Positions 48,809 through 58,119 of a DNA stretch of 64,000 nucleotides are shown here, one piece after another; within the stretch, counting starts at the first letter, position 1; each line of letters begins with the position of its first letter. Both the position numbers and the translations under genes were made by a program. The stretch spans positions 1 through 64,000 of the forward strand of contig CAYGJZ010000003.1 of assembly GCA_964350265.1 (NCBI GenBank), given 5' to 3'. Under the pieces are notes generated by a model. The model saw only the letters and a program-made list of their open reading frames with translations, was not told where the DNA came from and did no database searches. The DNA comes from BQJD01 sp964350265. Its GTDB lineage: Bacteria; Pseudomonadota; Gammaproteobacteria; Arenicellales; CAJQKF01.

Positions 48809-51076
48809 TCAGCGAGCCAGGCGCTCCGACAACGCCCGGGCGCGGGGATTCCACGGCTGCAGGCGGGCGAGATCATCGGCGAACCGGCGTGCCTGGTCGA
48901 TGTCGCCCGAACGCTGGTGGAACTGCACCAGCGCCACCAGCACCGACGGGTTGGCCGGCCGCGACGCATAGGCCCGCTGCAGTTCGGCGATGGCCTCGTC
49001 GACACGACCGTCGGCCTCCAGCGCAATGGCCAGCACGTAGCGGTAGCGGGGTTCGTCCGGCGCCAGTGTCACGGCCCGCTGCAGGGATTCCCTGGCCGCC
49101 ACCATGCGTCCCTGGCGCACCAGCGACAGGCCGAGGGCATGATGCAATGCCGCCTCGTCGCCGAGCCGGCGAATCCCTTCGCGCAGCACGCGATCGGTTT
49201 CCGCCTCGGCGCCCAGTGCCCGGTGCAGGTCGGCCAGGTTGGCATAGGCAGGACCGAAACCGGGGTTCAGGGTGATCGCGTCCTCGAAATGGAACCGTGC
49301 GCGCTCGGCATCGCCGAGCACGGCGTAGAGGTTGCCCAGGTTGACCAGGGACTCGGCCCGGTCGGCGTTGGCCTGCTGCGAGGCGATGAACTCTTGAAGC
49401 CCCCGGGCCAGTGCCGCGCCGTGCTCGACGCCGACCACGTTGGCATCCACCCCGGCCAGCAGGCGGGCGCTGGCCATGCGCACCATGCGCGAGGGGTCTT
49501 CGAGCAGCGGTGCGAGCAGCGGTGCGGTGGTCCGCGGGTCCACGCCTTCCAGTGCCTCCACCGCGTTGACCCGCACCAGCGGGTCGGGCGAGCGCAGCAA
49601 CACCGCCAGGCTGCGCACCGACTCCGGACCCGGGTAGGCGCCGAGCAGGGAGGCGGCGGTGGCCCGCACGATGCCCGGCTGGTCGCCGTCGTCGGCGATG
49701 GCACGCAGCGCCGCGGCGGCGTCGATGGCGCCCGCCCTGGCCGATGCGATGGCCGGCCCGAAGTGCGGTCTCGGCGTCCACGGTGCATGCGCACGGGCGA
49801 TCTGCTCCGCCGCCCAGGCCGGCGTGCGGCCGGCATGGCAGCCGGTGCAGGCATCGGGCGCACCGGTCTCGTCGGCGAGGTCCGGGCGCGGCACCCGGAA
49901 GCCGTGATCCCGGCGCGCATCGTTGACCATGTATACCCGCGCCGGCATGTGACAATCGACGCAGGCGGAGCCGGCCTCTCCGGGCGCATGGAAGTGATGC
50001 TCGGTCACGTCGTAGCGACTGGCCAGGTGGCACTGACCGCACAGGGCATTGCCCTTGCGCTTCGGCTCGAGCGTATGCGGGTCGTGGCAGTCACTGCAGG
50101 CCACCCCCTTGGCCGCCATGCGGCTTTGCACGAAGGAGCCGTAGACGAAGACCTCCTCGAGGATCTGGCCATCGGCGAAGTACAGGTCGTCCTGCAGGAC
50201 CTGTGGACGGTAGCTGTCGGTCCATGGCAGGTCGTGGCGATAGCCGTCGGCCAGGGGCACGCGGCGGGAGTGGCAGCGGGCACAGGCCTCCACCTGCGCT
50301 CGACCGTTGGCCTCGGGGTTCTCGGCAATGCCGGTTTCCGGGTTCATCGTCCAGTGGCCGCGCCGGGCCAGCGCATGGGCGAAATCGCCGCCGGGTGACG
50401 GCGGCGATCCGGCACGGATGCGCGCCACGTGTCGTTCCCCCGGGCCATGGCAGGCCTCGCAGGAGACGTCAATCTCCGACCACTGCGTCTGGTAGCGGTC
50501 GCCGACCACGTCGTAGTTGCGCCTGAGGTTGGTGGAATGACAGTCGGCACAGACGAAGTTCCAGTTCTGCATGGGTCCGGTCCAGTGCAGCGGATGGTCG
50601 GCGTCGATGGGTTCGTTCGGGTAGAGATGGAACCAGCGCTGTCCGCCCTCTTCCCGCGGGCGGCTGTCCCAGGCCAGTGGCAGCGCCTGCACGCGGCCGT
50701 CGTCGAACGCCACCAGGTACTGCTGCAACGGGTAGACGCCAAAGGTGTAGGCCACCCGGAAACGCTGCAAGGTGCCGTCGGCAGCGCTGGTCTGCACGTG
50801 GTAGCCGTCGGCGTCCCGGCTGAAACGGCTGGTGACGCCGTGGCCGTCGAAGGTGGCATCGTCGAAGTCGCCGAGCACGCTGTCGGCGTCCGCCACCTGC
50901 ATGGCCAGGTCGTGGTGGGAACCGGCGAAGGCGCGCGCCTCGTCCTGGTGGCAGCCGGCACAGGTTGCGCCACCGACGAAGGCGCCGGCGCCCGGGTTCG
51001 ACGCCGGTCCGGCCGCGACGCTGGAGAACGGCGTCGCCAGCGCGAAAGCCGTCGTGACGACGGCGAGCCATCTCAT
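48809..51076 (-). CDS. exported octahaem cytochrome c with HEAT and TPR repeats
   Basis: 755 residues with a signal peptide (residues 1-22). Eight CxxCH haem sites lie at about residues 39, 176, 206, 265, 327, 346, 372 and 410, in the layout of the cytochrome c554 family. A HEAT-like stretch (~425-545, TAASLLGAYPGPESVRSLAV, VNAVEALEGVDPRTTAPLLA) and TPRs (~570-750, ESLVNLGNLYAVLGDAERAR, PAYANLADLHRALGAEAETD) follow. It should work in the periplasm in electron transfer or as a multihaem oxidoreductase scaffold. The start overlaps the pirin stop by 4 bp. The reaction is unknown. Confidence 0.88.
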   Translation of the reverse strand: MRWLAVVTTAFALATPFSSVAAGPASNPGAGAFVGGATCAGCHQDEARAFAGSHHDLAMQVADADSVLGDFDDATFDGHGVTSRFSRDADGYHVQTSAADGTLQRFRVAYTFGVYPLQQYLVAFDDGRVQALPLAWDSRPREEGGQRWFHLYPNEPIDADHPLHWTGPMQNWNFVCADCHSTNLRRNYDVVGDRYQTQWSEIDVSCEACHGPGERHVARIRAGSPPSPGGDFAHALARRGHWTMNPETGIAENPEANGRAQVEACARCHSRRVPLADGYRHDLPWTDSYRPQVLQDDLYFADGQILEEVFVYGSFVQSRMAAKGVACSDCHDPHTLEPKRKGNALCGQCHLASRYDVTEHHFHAPGEAGSACVDCHMPARVYMVNDARRDHGFRVPRPDLADETGAPDACTGCHAGRTPAWAAEQIARAHAPWTPRPHFGPAIASARAGAIDAAAALRAIADDGDQPGIVRATAASLLGAYPGPESVRSLAVLLRSPDPLVRVNAVEALEGVDPRTTAPLLAPLLEDPSRMVRMASARLLAGVDANVVGVEHGAALARGLQEFIASQQANADRAESLVNLGNLYAVLGDAERARFHFEDAITLNPGFGPAYANLADLHRALGAEAETDRVLREGIRRLGDEAALHHALGLSLVRQGRMVAARESLQRAVTLAPDEPRYRYVLAIALEADGRVDEAIAELQRAYASRPANPSVLVALVQFHQRSGDIDQARRFADDLARLQPWNPRARALSERLAR

Positions 51077-51933
51077 TCCGGCAACGGGATGAACTCTTCC
51101 TCGTCCCCCGGGACCACGGCAAAGCGTCCCTCCCGCCAGTCGTCCCTGGCCTGCTCGATGCGCTCCTTGCGGCTGGAGGCGAAATTCCAGTCGAGGTACC
51201 GTCGCCCCAGCGGCGCGCCGCCGATGATGGCAATGCGGGCGTCCTCGGTCGCGGTCAGCGTGGCCCCACCGTCGGTGAAGACCGCCATGGTTTGCGCTGC
51301 CACCGGCTGGTCGTCTGCGCGCAGGCTGCCGGCGGCGGTATACACGGCGACTTCCTCGGCATCCGGCAGTGGCAGCGACTGCCCGACCCCGAGCTCGGCC
51401 TCCACGTAGACAATGGGCGAGTAGGTCGCCACCGGCGAGGTCACGCCGTAGGCCGACCCCATCAACACCCGCAACGGCACGCCGCCCACCCGGGTGACCG
51501 GGAAGTCTTCCGCGCCGTGATGGTGAAAGGACGGCTCGACTTCCTCGGCCTCCTCGGGCAGTGCATGCCAAAGCTGCAGGCCATGGGCACGGTGCTCGAC
51601 ATCGCGTACCTCCGGGCGCTCCCGCTCGGAATGCACGATGCCGCGTCCCGCCACCATCAGGTTGATCTCGCCCGGACGGATCGGCTGCACGTTGCCGAGG
51701 GAGTCGCGGTGCAGGATCTCGCCTTCGAACAGGTAGGTGACCGTGGCCAGGTTGATGTGCGGATGGGGACGCACGTTCAGTCCCTGCCCCGGTTCGAAGG
51801 TCACCGGACCCATGTGGTCGAAGAAGATCCACGGTCCCACCGTGCGCCGACCCTGCGCCGGCAATACCCGTCGCACCGAGAATCCGCCAAGGTCCTTGAC
51901 CTTGGGTTGAATCATCCGTTCCATGCCCGTCAC
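51073..51933 (-). CDS. pirin-family bicupin protein
   Basis: 286 residues, two cupin domains. The metal site is in RPHPHINLATVTYLFEGEIL (His-x-His and Glu), preceded by VGPWIFFDHMGPV; the LMVAGRGIVHSERE and HGLQLWHALPEE segments are pirin hallmarks. Pirins are iron- or other-metal-dependent quercetinase-like or redox-regulatory proteins. A second start (ATG 51924) is possible. It is in one transcript with the octahaem cytochrome. Confidence 0.9.
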   Translation of the reverse strand: MTGMERMIQPKVKDLGGFSVRRVLPAQGRRTVGPWIFFDHMGPVTFEPGQGLNVRPHPHINLATVTYLFEGEILHRDSLGNVQPIRPGEINLMVAGRGIVHSERERPEVRDVEHRAHGLQLWHALPEEAEEVEPSFHHHGAEDFPVTRVGGVPLRVLMGSAYGVTSPVATYSPIVYVEAELGVGQSLPLPDAEEVAVYTAAGSLRADDQPVAAQTMAVFTDGGATLTATEDARIAIIGGAPLGRRYLDWNFASSRKERIEQARDDWREGRFAVVPGDEEEFIPLPE

Positions 51934-52156
51934 CTGTTTCGTGGTTGACGGCAGGCCCCGGGACCCCGGAGGCCGGCCTTACCCGGTGCAGTACCCGGCC
52001 GCGCGCCGCGCGCGGAACCGCCGGGAGACAACTGCACCCGCCAAGGGGCACTCTAGCAAATCCGCGCCGATCACGGGAAAGCCCGCGCGGACCGACCGTA
52101 CGACCGGCGTGGCCCGGCGAGCGACGATGCCACGAAAAGAGGACGGGAACCGACGC
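51934..52156. other. intergenic region between the pirin and small exported-protein genes
   Basis: 223 bp, GC-rich. No gene, clear promoter hexamers or strong hairpin seen. It should contain the promoter of the pirin-cytochrome pair. Confidence 0.4.
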
Positions 52157-52537
52157 TCAGCGTTCGGCCACGGCCCGCACGGTCACCTGGTAGTCGTCGC
52201 CGGGCAGCGTGTTGGACAGGATGGCCACCGAGGCGCTGCCCACCTCGCCCGGGGCGATGCTGCCCTCCTTGTCCGGGGCGAATCCTTCGCCGGCGCCAAC
52301 CCCCGGGATGTACACGATGACGCTGTACAGTTTCGGCTCGTCGGCAAGGTTCTTCAACGACACCTCGAAAACCACGAGTTGCTCGCTGGAGGCCTTGCGC
52401 ACGTTCTTCTGCGACACGGCGACGTTCTCCAGCGCAGCGGACGGGTCGATGTCGTGGGCGGTCGACTGTGCGTTCGCCAGCGACGCGCCGGTCAACAGGG
52501 TGGCAGCCGCCAGGCAGTGTGCAATGTGGCGTTTCAT
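52157..52537 (-). CDS. small exported protein of unknown function
   Basis: 126 residues with a clear signal peptide (MKRHIAHCLAAATLLTGASL… ending ANAQ). The mature part (~100 residues) has an immunoglobulin-like beta pattern (VVFEVSLKNLADEPKLYSVI, GEVGSASVAIL) and is acidic. I do not recognise a family. It follows the TRAP-TAXI permease gene by 48 bp on the same strand, so it may be a periplasmic accessory of that transporter, but it may also be independent. Confidence 0.65.
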   Translation of the reverse strand: MKRHIAHCLAAATLLTGASLANAQSTAHDIDPSAALENVAVSQKNVRKASSEQLVVFEVSLKNLADEPKLYSVIVYIPGVGAGEGFAPDKEGSIAPGEVGSASVAILSNTLPGDDYQVTVRAVAER

Positions 52538-52585
52538 CTCGTCATTCCTCGTTTGGGGTTGCGTAGGCAAGGACAACAATCGTGG

Positions 52586-54559
52586 TCAGCCGCTGGACAT
52601 CGACAGGCGCCCGTCGCGCCGGCAGCGGGACAGGTGCAGCACCACCGCCAGCACCTGGGCAACGACGGCACCGGCCAGCATCCATGGCGTATCCGGCAGG
52701 ATCAGCACCAGGGAAACGGCGAACAGGATGAATTCCAGGGCATTCAGTTTCGCGAACCAGTAGCGTTGCACCAGCACCTGCACCGGGATGATGACCAGGG
52801 CGAGTTCCAACGCGTCCATGACGATGTCGCTCACCGAGCCCTCCATCAGAAGGCCCGGCCGGAACACGAACAGGAACGGAATCAGGTACTTGATCGCGCC
52901 GAGACGCATGGCGTGCAGCCCCACCCGCATCGGGTTGCAGCCGGCGATTCCCGCACCGACGTAGGCGGAAAGCGCCACCGGTGGCGTGATGGCCGAGATC
53001 GCGGCGAAGTAGAAGATGAACAGGTGGGCGCCGAGCAACGGCGCACCGAGCATGTGCAGCGCGGGTGCGCCCAGCGTAGCCAGCACCACGTAGGCCCCCA
53101 GGGTCGGCAACCCCATGCCGATGATGATCGACAGGAACATGGTGAAGATCAGGCCGATCAGCAGGTCGCCCTGGGCGGCGGAAACGATCAGGTAGGAAAG
53201 CCGGTCACCGAGGCCGGTCAGCGACATGATGCCAACGATGATGCCCGCGGTGGCGCAGGAGGTGGCGATGGGGATCAGGATCTTGGTGGTCAGGGCAAGC
53301 CCGGCAAGCACCTTGCCAAGGGCCATGCGCTGGGTCTTGATCGGGATGCAGACCACGAACAGCACCACCAGCGAGTTGAGAATCGCCCATTGCGGACTGA
53401 AGCGGTTGGCCAGAAGCACCACCAGGACCACGATGGGGATGAGCAGCGGCAGGACACGAAGCGCCGCTCGTCGGCGATCCGGGAGCTTCGACGCCGGCAG
53501 GCCGAACAGGCCCTCGATGCGCGATTCGATATCCACCACCAGGAACATGCCGACGAAGTACGCCACCGCCGGCAACGTTGCCGCCAGGCACACCGACCAG
53601 TAGCCGACCCCGGTGTACTCGGCAATGACGAAGGCCGATGCGCCCATGATCGGCGGCATGAACTGGCCGGCGGTGGAAGAAACCGCCTCCACCGCGGCGG
53701 CGATGTGGCGCTTGAAACCCATCTTGATCATCAGCGGGATGGTAATGGCGCCGGTGGTCGCGGTATTGCCACTGGCACTGCCCGAGATCATTCCCATGAA
53801 GCCGCTGGCCACCACCGCCACCTTGGCCGGGCCGCCGGAGTACCGCCCGGCCAGCGCCGAGGCCAGGTTCATGAACAGCGGTGTCGCGTTGGAAACCTGC
53901 AGGAAGGCGGCAAACATCATGAAGAAGATGATCTGGTTGACGCTGATGCTGAGCAGCAGCCCCATCATGCCCTCGGTACCCACCACGGTATGCACGATGA
54001 CGTTCTCCAGCGAGAACCCCGGGTGGGCCAGTGACCTGGGCAGGTAGGGACCGATGAAGGCATAGGACATCGCCAGCAGCGCCAGCACCACCATGGCGCC
54101 GCCCACCGCGCGACGGGTCGCTTCCAGCACCACGACAATGGCGACCACGCCGAGCACCATGCCGGTGCCGTCCAGGTAGGGATCGACGTAGAGGGCATCC
54201 CAGTTCCATGCCGCCCAGCCGGTGGCGATGGCGGTCAGCGCGATCAGGCCAAGGTTGAGCCAGGTTTCCAGGCCCTCGGAGCGTCCCGGTGACGACCGGT
54301 ACAGGCAGAACGTCAGCGTCACCATCAAGAAGACGTGCAACGGGCGTTGCACCGAGGGGGAGAAGTTCCCCCACACCGCCTCGTAGATCGACAGCGCACT
54401 GACCAGTATCGCGATGCAGGCCACCAGCGTCCGCGTCAGGCCGGCGAACGGGGGAAGACCCCGGATATCGTCCTGGTCATAGATGTCCACCGACTGCTCG
54501 GACGATGGCGTCGACCCGCTGTCGGCATGGCCCACGGGGCGGTCTTCTTGCTGACTCAA
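52586..54559 (-). CDS. TRAP transporter fused permease, 4TM/12TM (TAXI type)
   Basis: 657 residues with about 16-18 membrane helices: a DctQ-like N-terminal part (residues ~45-170) fused to a DctM-like part. The DctM motifs are MGMISGSASGNTATTGAITI, GQFMPPIMGASAFVIAEYTG, IIIGMGLPTLGAYVVLATLG and AISAITPPVALSAYVGAGIA. Fused permeases of this kind work with TAXI-type binding proteins, and one lies directly upstream (54600-55568). It should import an organic or amino acid with Na+ or H+. Confidence 0.94.
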   Translation of the reverse strand: MSQQEDRPVGHADSGSTPSSEQSVDIYDQDDIRGLPPFAGLTRTLVACIAILVSALSIYEAVWGNFSPSVQRPLHVFLMVTLTFCLYRSSPGRSEGLETWLNLGLIALTAIATGWAAWNWDALYVDPYLDGTGMVLGVVAIVVVLEATRRAVGGAMVVLALLAMSYAFIGPYLPRSLAHPGFSLENVIVHTVVGTEGMMGLLLSISVNQIIFFMMFAAFLQVSNATPLFMNLASALAGRYSGGPAKVAVVASGFMGMISGSASGNTATTGAITIPLMIKMGFKRHIAAAVEAVSSTAGQFMPPIMGASAFVIAEYTGVGYWSVCLAATLPAVAYFVGMFLVVDIESRIEGLFGLPASKLPDRRRAALRVLPLLIPIVVLVVLLANRFSPQWAILNSLVVLFVVCIPIKTQRMALGKVLAGLALTTKILIPIATSCATAGIIVGIMSLTGLGDRLSYLIVSAAQGDLLIGLIFTMFLSIIIGMGLPTLGAYVVLATLGAPALHMLGAPLLGAHLFIFYFAAISAITPPVALSAYVGAGIAGCNPMRVGLHAMRLGAIKYLIPFLFVFRPGLLMEGSVSDIVMDALELALVIIPVQVLVQRYWFAKLNALEFILFAVSLVLILPDTPWMLAGAVVAQVLAVVLHLSRCRRDGRLSMSSG

Positions 54560-54599
54560 CTGGGTTCTCCTGCGGTGATCACGATGGCTCGCGATGGTT

Positions 54600-55568
54600 C
54601 TACTTCACCAACCCGACTTCGCGGAAGTACTTCTCCGCACCGGGATGCAGATCGATGGGAACACCGGCCTTCGGATCGGCAAGGTTGACGTACTGGATAT
54701 TGTTCGGCAGCACCTGTTTGAGCCAGTCGATGTTCTCGAACCACACCTTGGTCACCTTGTACACCGTCTCCTCGGGCAGATCGCCACGGGCGGCCAGCAG
54801 GTAGGGTCCGACCAGTTGCTTGGCACTGGGCACCTCGAACTCCTCGCCGAAGTCACCCAGGTAGTAGAACGGGTTTTCTTCCAGGAACTTCGCCACCGGG
54901 CCATCGGCAGGGGGCAGGAAGCGCACGTCGCGTGCCGCGGAGATCTCCTTCAGGTTGCCGTGACCATAGCCGAAGTAATAGACGATGGCGTCGACCCGCT
55001 TGTCGATGAACATGCGAGAGGCATCGGCCTTCATGATGCGGAAGAACTCGGTGTTGTCCTCGGTCACGCCGTGGTGACGCAGCAGTTCGAGCACCTGCTC
55101 GCCGTTGACGTCGCCGACCACGTAGGTGGCGAGGCTCGCCCCCTTCAGGTCTTCCAGGGTCTGGTAGGGTGAATCCGCCATGACGATGGCGTTGATCACG
55201 CCCGGCCAGACACCGAACAGGGCCTTGACATCCTGCGGTGCATCCCAGGTCGGCGGATTGCCACGGGCCGCGTTGAAGGCGCCGGGGCCGGTGAGGAAGC
55301 CGAGTTCCGCTTCTCCACGCCCCATGCGCTTGATGGTTTCGTTGTCCAGGCCCGGCGAGGCCACGTTGACACCGATGAACTCCGGGTAGTTGTCGGTGAT
55401 CAGCTTGGCCAGGGCAGCGCCGCCCGCGTACCAGGAGCCTCCGATCGAAGACGACTTGATGCGGATGAAGTCCGCCGCGCCGGCGGTGGTGGTGAAGGCA
55501 AGCAGCACCGCTGCCGAGACGGTTCGCAGCAACGACGCGTAGCGGATCGGGGTAGTCAACGTTCTCAT
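54600..55568 (-). CDS. TAXI-family TRAP solute-binding protein
   Basis: 322 residues with a signal peptide ending GAADF. IKSSSIGGSWYAGGAALAKL is the TAXI N-terminal signature, with VASPGLDNETIKRMGRGEAE, ASLATYVVGDVNGEQVLELL and IVYYFGYGHGN further on. It delivers the ligand to the fused permease that follows 40 bp later. ATG 55568 is preferred over ATG 55577 because AGAGG lies at the right distance. The M20 hydrolase upstream suggests an N-acyl or N-carbamoyl amino acid, or peptide, as ligand. Confidence 0.92.
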   Translation of the reverse strand: MRTLTTPIRYASLLRTVSAAVLLAFTTTAGAADFIRIKSSSIGGSWYAGGAALAKLITDNYPEFIGVNVASPGLDNETIKRMGRGEAELGFLTGPGAFNAARGNPPTWDAPQDVKALFGVWPGVINAIVMADSPYQTLEDLKGASLATYVVGDVNGEQVLELLRHHGVTEDNTEFFRIMKADASRMFIDKRVDAIVYYFGYGHGNLKEISAARDVRFLPPADGPVAKFLEENPFYYLGDFGEEFEVPSAKQLVGPYLLAARGDLPEETVYKVTKVWFENIDWLKQVLPNNIQYVNLADPKAGVPIDLHPGAEKYFREVGLVK

Positions 55569-55642
55569 CGTGATCATCCTCTTGCTGGGTGGAATCGTTC
55601 TGTTGGCCGGCTGGCAACCGTGCCCGGTTCGCCAGCCGCTGT

Positions 55643-57046
55643 TCAATTGCGCTGCTCCTGCGTCGCCTCGAGGTTGCACCAGGTGCCGAGATGGGCAACC
55701 AGGTAGCGAATGCTGTCCAGGTACTCGCGCACATTGATGTGCTCGTCAGGCTTGTGCGCCTGGGAAATCGCACCGGGGCCGAAGACCATGGTCGGGATGC
55801 CACCCCGATTGACCAGGTGGCGCATGTCGCAGGCGAAGGAACCTTCGCTTTCGCCCGGTGCATTGGCATCTTCGCCAAGCAGCTTGGTCATGTGCTCGGC
55901 CACCGGCACCGGACCATGCTGGTGGGTAGGATCATCGTGGTGCAGGAACTCGATGCGCGACGGCGTGGTGGACAGGAACTCGTCGCCGGCGTTGGCCTTG
56001 TGGATGCAGCTGCGGAAATTGCCGATCATGTCGTCCACGGTGCCCATGCCCGGGGGAAAGTAGGCGGAGCCACGCAGCACCGCCTCGGCGGCGGTCACCG
56101 TCTCGTAGTAGCCGCTCGCCGCCTTGCCGAACACCAGCGCCATGGGCAGTGACGGCCCGTCGCCGCAGGCCGCGGCATGGGCAGCATTCACCGAGCGCTC
56201 CATCTCCAGCATGGCGTTGATCACGGGGGGCAGCTTCTCGATGGCGCTGACGCCGGCCTGGCGACCGTTGTCCCAGCGTGACCCGGGGGAACGCGGCACG
56301 CCGGGCACGTTCACCTGCCAGTACAGGCCGCCGGGGTGAGACAGGAACACGCGGTTGTCGGTGGGTTCCAGGACGATGGCACCATCGGCGGTGATGCCGC
56401 GTCGTACCAGGTCCAGCGTGCCGTTGCCGGCGTGTTCTTCGTTGACCACCGACTGGAAGATGACGTCGCCGCGCAGCTCGACGCCGGCCTCGGCGAGACA
56501 GCGCATGGCCATGACCGCGGCCATCAGGCCGCCCTTCATGTCCGACGCCCCGCGACCATACAGGAGACCGTCGACAATGGCGGCGCCGAACGGGTCCTGG
56601 GTCCAGGAGCCTGATGGCTCGATGGTTACCGTGTCGATGTGACCATTCAGGATGATGGAACGCCCGCCGCCGGTGCCCGGCCAGACCGCGACCAGGTTCG
56701 GACGGTCTTCGTAGTTCAGCAGGTGTTGCAGCCCGCTGTCGCGCAGCGTCTGGTAGGTGGGACGAGTCTCGTAGCCAAGGATCAGATCGTGCTTCCAGTG
56801 GGTGGGAAACTGGGCCACGTCGGGGAATCGCTGGAACAGGTCTTCCAGGTCGATGTCCAGGTGCTCGGTGTCGGCGCCGTAGGCGCTGCAGGTGGCGGCC
56901 ATCCAGCGCTGTGCCGCGCCCTCTTCCCCGGTCAGGCTCGGCTGCCTGACCAGTTCGGCCAACTTGCCCACGCTCAGCGACTCGCTGCGATCGGCAATGT
57001 CGATGGCACGCTGCAATGCCGCGGGCAGGATCCCGGTATCCAGCAT
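55643..57046 (-). CDS. M20-family metallohydrolase (ArgE/DapE type)
   Basis: 467 residues. Zinc ligands: His in LNGHIDTVTIEP, Asp in GRGASDMKGGLMAAVMAM, the catalytic and metal Glu pair in VNEEHAGNGT, Asp/Glu in LEPTDNRVFLSHPGG and the final His in AISQAHKPDEHINV. The family removes acyl or carbamoyl groups from amino acids or cleaves dipeptides. The dimerisation domain (residues ~230-360) is slightly long, with an insertion near MERSVNAAHAAA. It opens the unit that continues with the TAXI binding protein and permease. Confidence 0.88.
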   Translation of the reverse strand: MLDTGILPAALQRAIDIADRSESLSVGKLAELVRQPSLTGEEGAAQRWMAATCSAYGADTEHLDIDLEDLFQRFPDVAQFPTHWKHDLILGYETRPTYQTLRDSGLQHLLNYEDRPNLVAVWPGTGGGRSIILNGHIDTVTIEPSGSWTQDPFGAAIVDGLLYGRGASDMKGGLMAAVMAMRCLAEAGVELRGDVIFQSVVNEEHAGNGTLDLVRRGITADGAIVLEPTDNRVFLSHPGGLYWQVNVPGVPRSPGSRWDNGRQAGVSAIEKLPPVINAMLEMERSVNAAHAAACGDGPSLPMALVFGKAASGYYETVTAAEAVLRGSAYFPPGMGTVDDMIGNFRSCIHKANAGDEFLSTTPSRIEFLHHDDPTHQHGPVPVAEHMTKLLGEDANAPGESEGSFACDMRHLVNRGGIPTMVFGPGAISQAHKPDEHINVREYLDSIRYLVAHLGTWCNLEATQEQRN

Positions 57047-57138
57047 CTTCTATGCTCTCCAGTGCGAAGTGACGGCCGCAGTGTGCCGTCCGCATGGAGA
57101 GATATTCAAACTAATTTTTTTTCAAAAACTATCAGTTT
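57047..57138 (-). promoter_or_regulatory. AT-rich control region between the LysR gene and the M20 gene
   Basis: About 40 of the 92 bp (57100-57138) are strongly A/T-rich, with a run of eight Ts and a small dyad AAAACT-GAT-AGTTTT read on the minus strand (near 57123-57138). It probably holds the end of the LysR transcript and the promoter for the M20/TAXI genes. Confidence 0.4.
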
Positions 57139-58029
57139 TCATGCGCGCACCGCTCGCGGCAACTTCGGTGCCACGTCCCGCGCCAGCTCGAAGAAGCTGG
57201 TCACCTTGCGCAGGTTGCTGCGGTTGCGATGACAGGCGATGTACTCCTTGCCAAAGATGGTGCAGTCCCGGATCGGCACCAGTTTCAGGCGCGAGTCGTG
57301 GGCAAAGCCGCCATACAGTTCCACCGCCAGTCCAAGTCCCGATGCCACCGCCTCGCGTACCGCGACCTGGCTGTGCAGTTCCAGGCAGTTGTTCGTCGGC
57401 AACGATGCCGAGTGCATGCAGCGTTCGAAGATGTCCCGGGTCATCGAGGTCGGCTCGCGCACCACCAACGGTACGCTGGCGAGCTGCTTCAGGGGAATGC
57501 TGCGTCGCCGTGCCCACTTGTGCGCCACCGGCACGATGAGCATCAGGTCAAGACGAAGAAACGGCTCTGCATACAACTGGCCGGGGACGTCGACCGCGGT
57601 CATCACGGCGACATCCACATGGTTGCCCAGCAGCCACTCGACGCACTGTGCCGAGCTGCCCATCTCCACCTTCATTTCCATCTTCGGATAGGCCTGGCGA
57701 TAGCGTGCCAGCAGTTCGACGATGAAAAACGGACTGTCCGCGCCCATTCGAAGCTGGCCGTTGCGAATCTCCGAGGCACCGTCGAGAACTTCCTGGGCGT
57801 CGTCGAGCAGGCCGAAGATGTGCGTGGTGATGGCCAGCAACTGGCGACCGACATCGGTGGGCTCCAGGTCGTGACCACGGCGCTGGAACAGCTCCACGCC
57901 GTAGTCCTGCTCCAGGGACTTCAACTGCGCGGTGACCGCCGGCTGGGTCACGTGCAGCAACGCCGCGGCCTTGGTGAAGCCGCCGGTGATGGCCAGGGCA
58001 TGAAAGGCCTTGATCTGGGTGAATTTCAT
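57139..58029 (-). CDS. LysR-family transcriptional regulator
   Basis: 296 residues: winged helix (FHALAITGGFTKAAALLHVT, QPAVTAQLKSLEQDYGVELF) and effector domain (MGADSPFFIVELLARYR… ASGLGLAVELYGGF). It is related in the effector region to regulators of phosphonate and organosulfur use (CysB/PhnX-neighbour type), but I am not sure. It is read in the same direction as the M20/TAXI unit and is only 92 AT-rich bp before it, a likely regulator-target pair. Confidence 0.88.
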   Translation of the reverse strand: MKFTQIKAFHALAITGGFTKAAALLHVTQPAVTAQLKSLEQDYGVELFQRRGHDLEPTDVGRQLLAITTHIFGLLDDAQEVLDGASEIRNGQLRMGADSPFFIVELLARYRQAYPKMEMKVEMGSSAQCVEWLLGNHVDVAVMTAVDVPGQLYAEPFLRLDLMLIVPVAHKWARRRSIPLKQLASVPLVVREPTSMTRDIFERCMHSASLPTNNCLELHSQVAVREAVASGLGLAVELYGGFAHDSRLKLVPIRDCTIFGKEYIACHRNRSNLRKVTSFFELARDVAPKLPRAVRA

Positions 58030-58119
58030 CCACGTCCACTCCACGACGAAACCGGCAGGCTGCCACTGTCAGCCACGGGCTGGCAACTGTTCAACGTCGA
58101 CCAGCGGCGAACGAACCCG

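Noticed and set aside
51923..54034. 703-codon plus-strand frame rich in Gln, His, Asp and Gly
   Set aside because: It is opposite the TRAP permease; hydrophobic helices read backwards give this composition.
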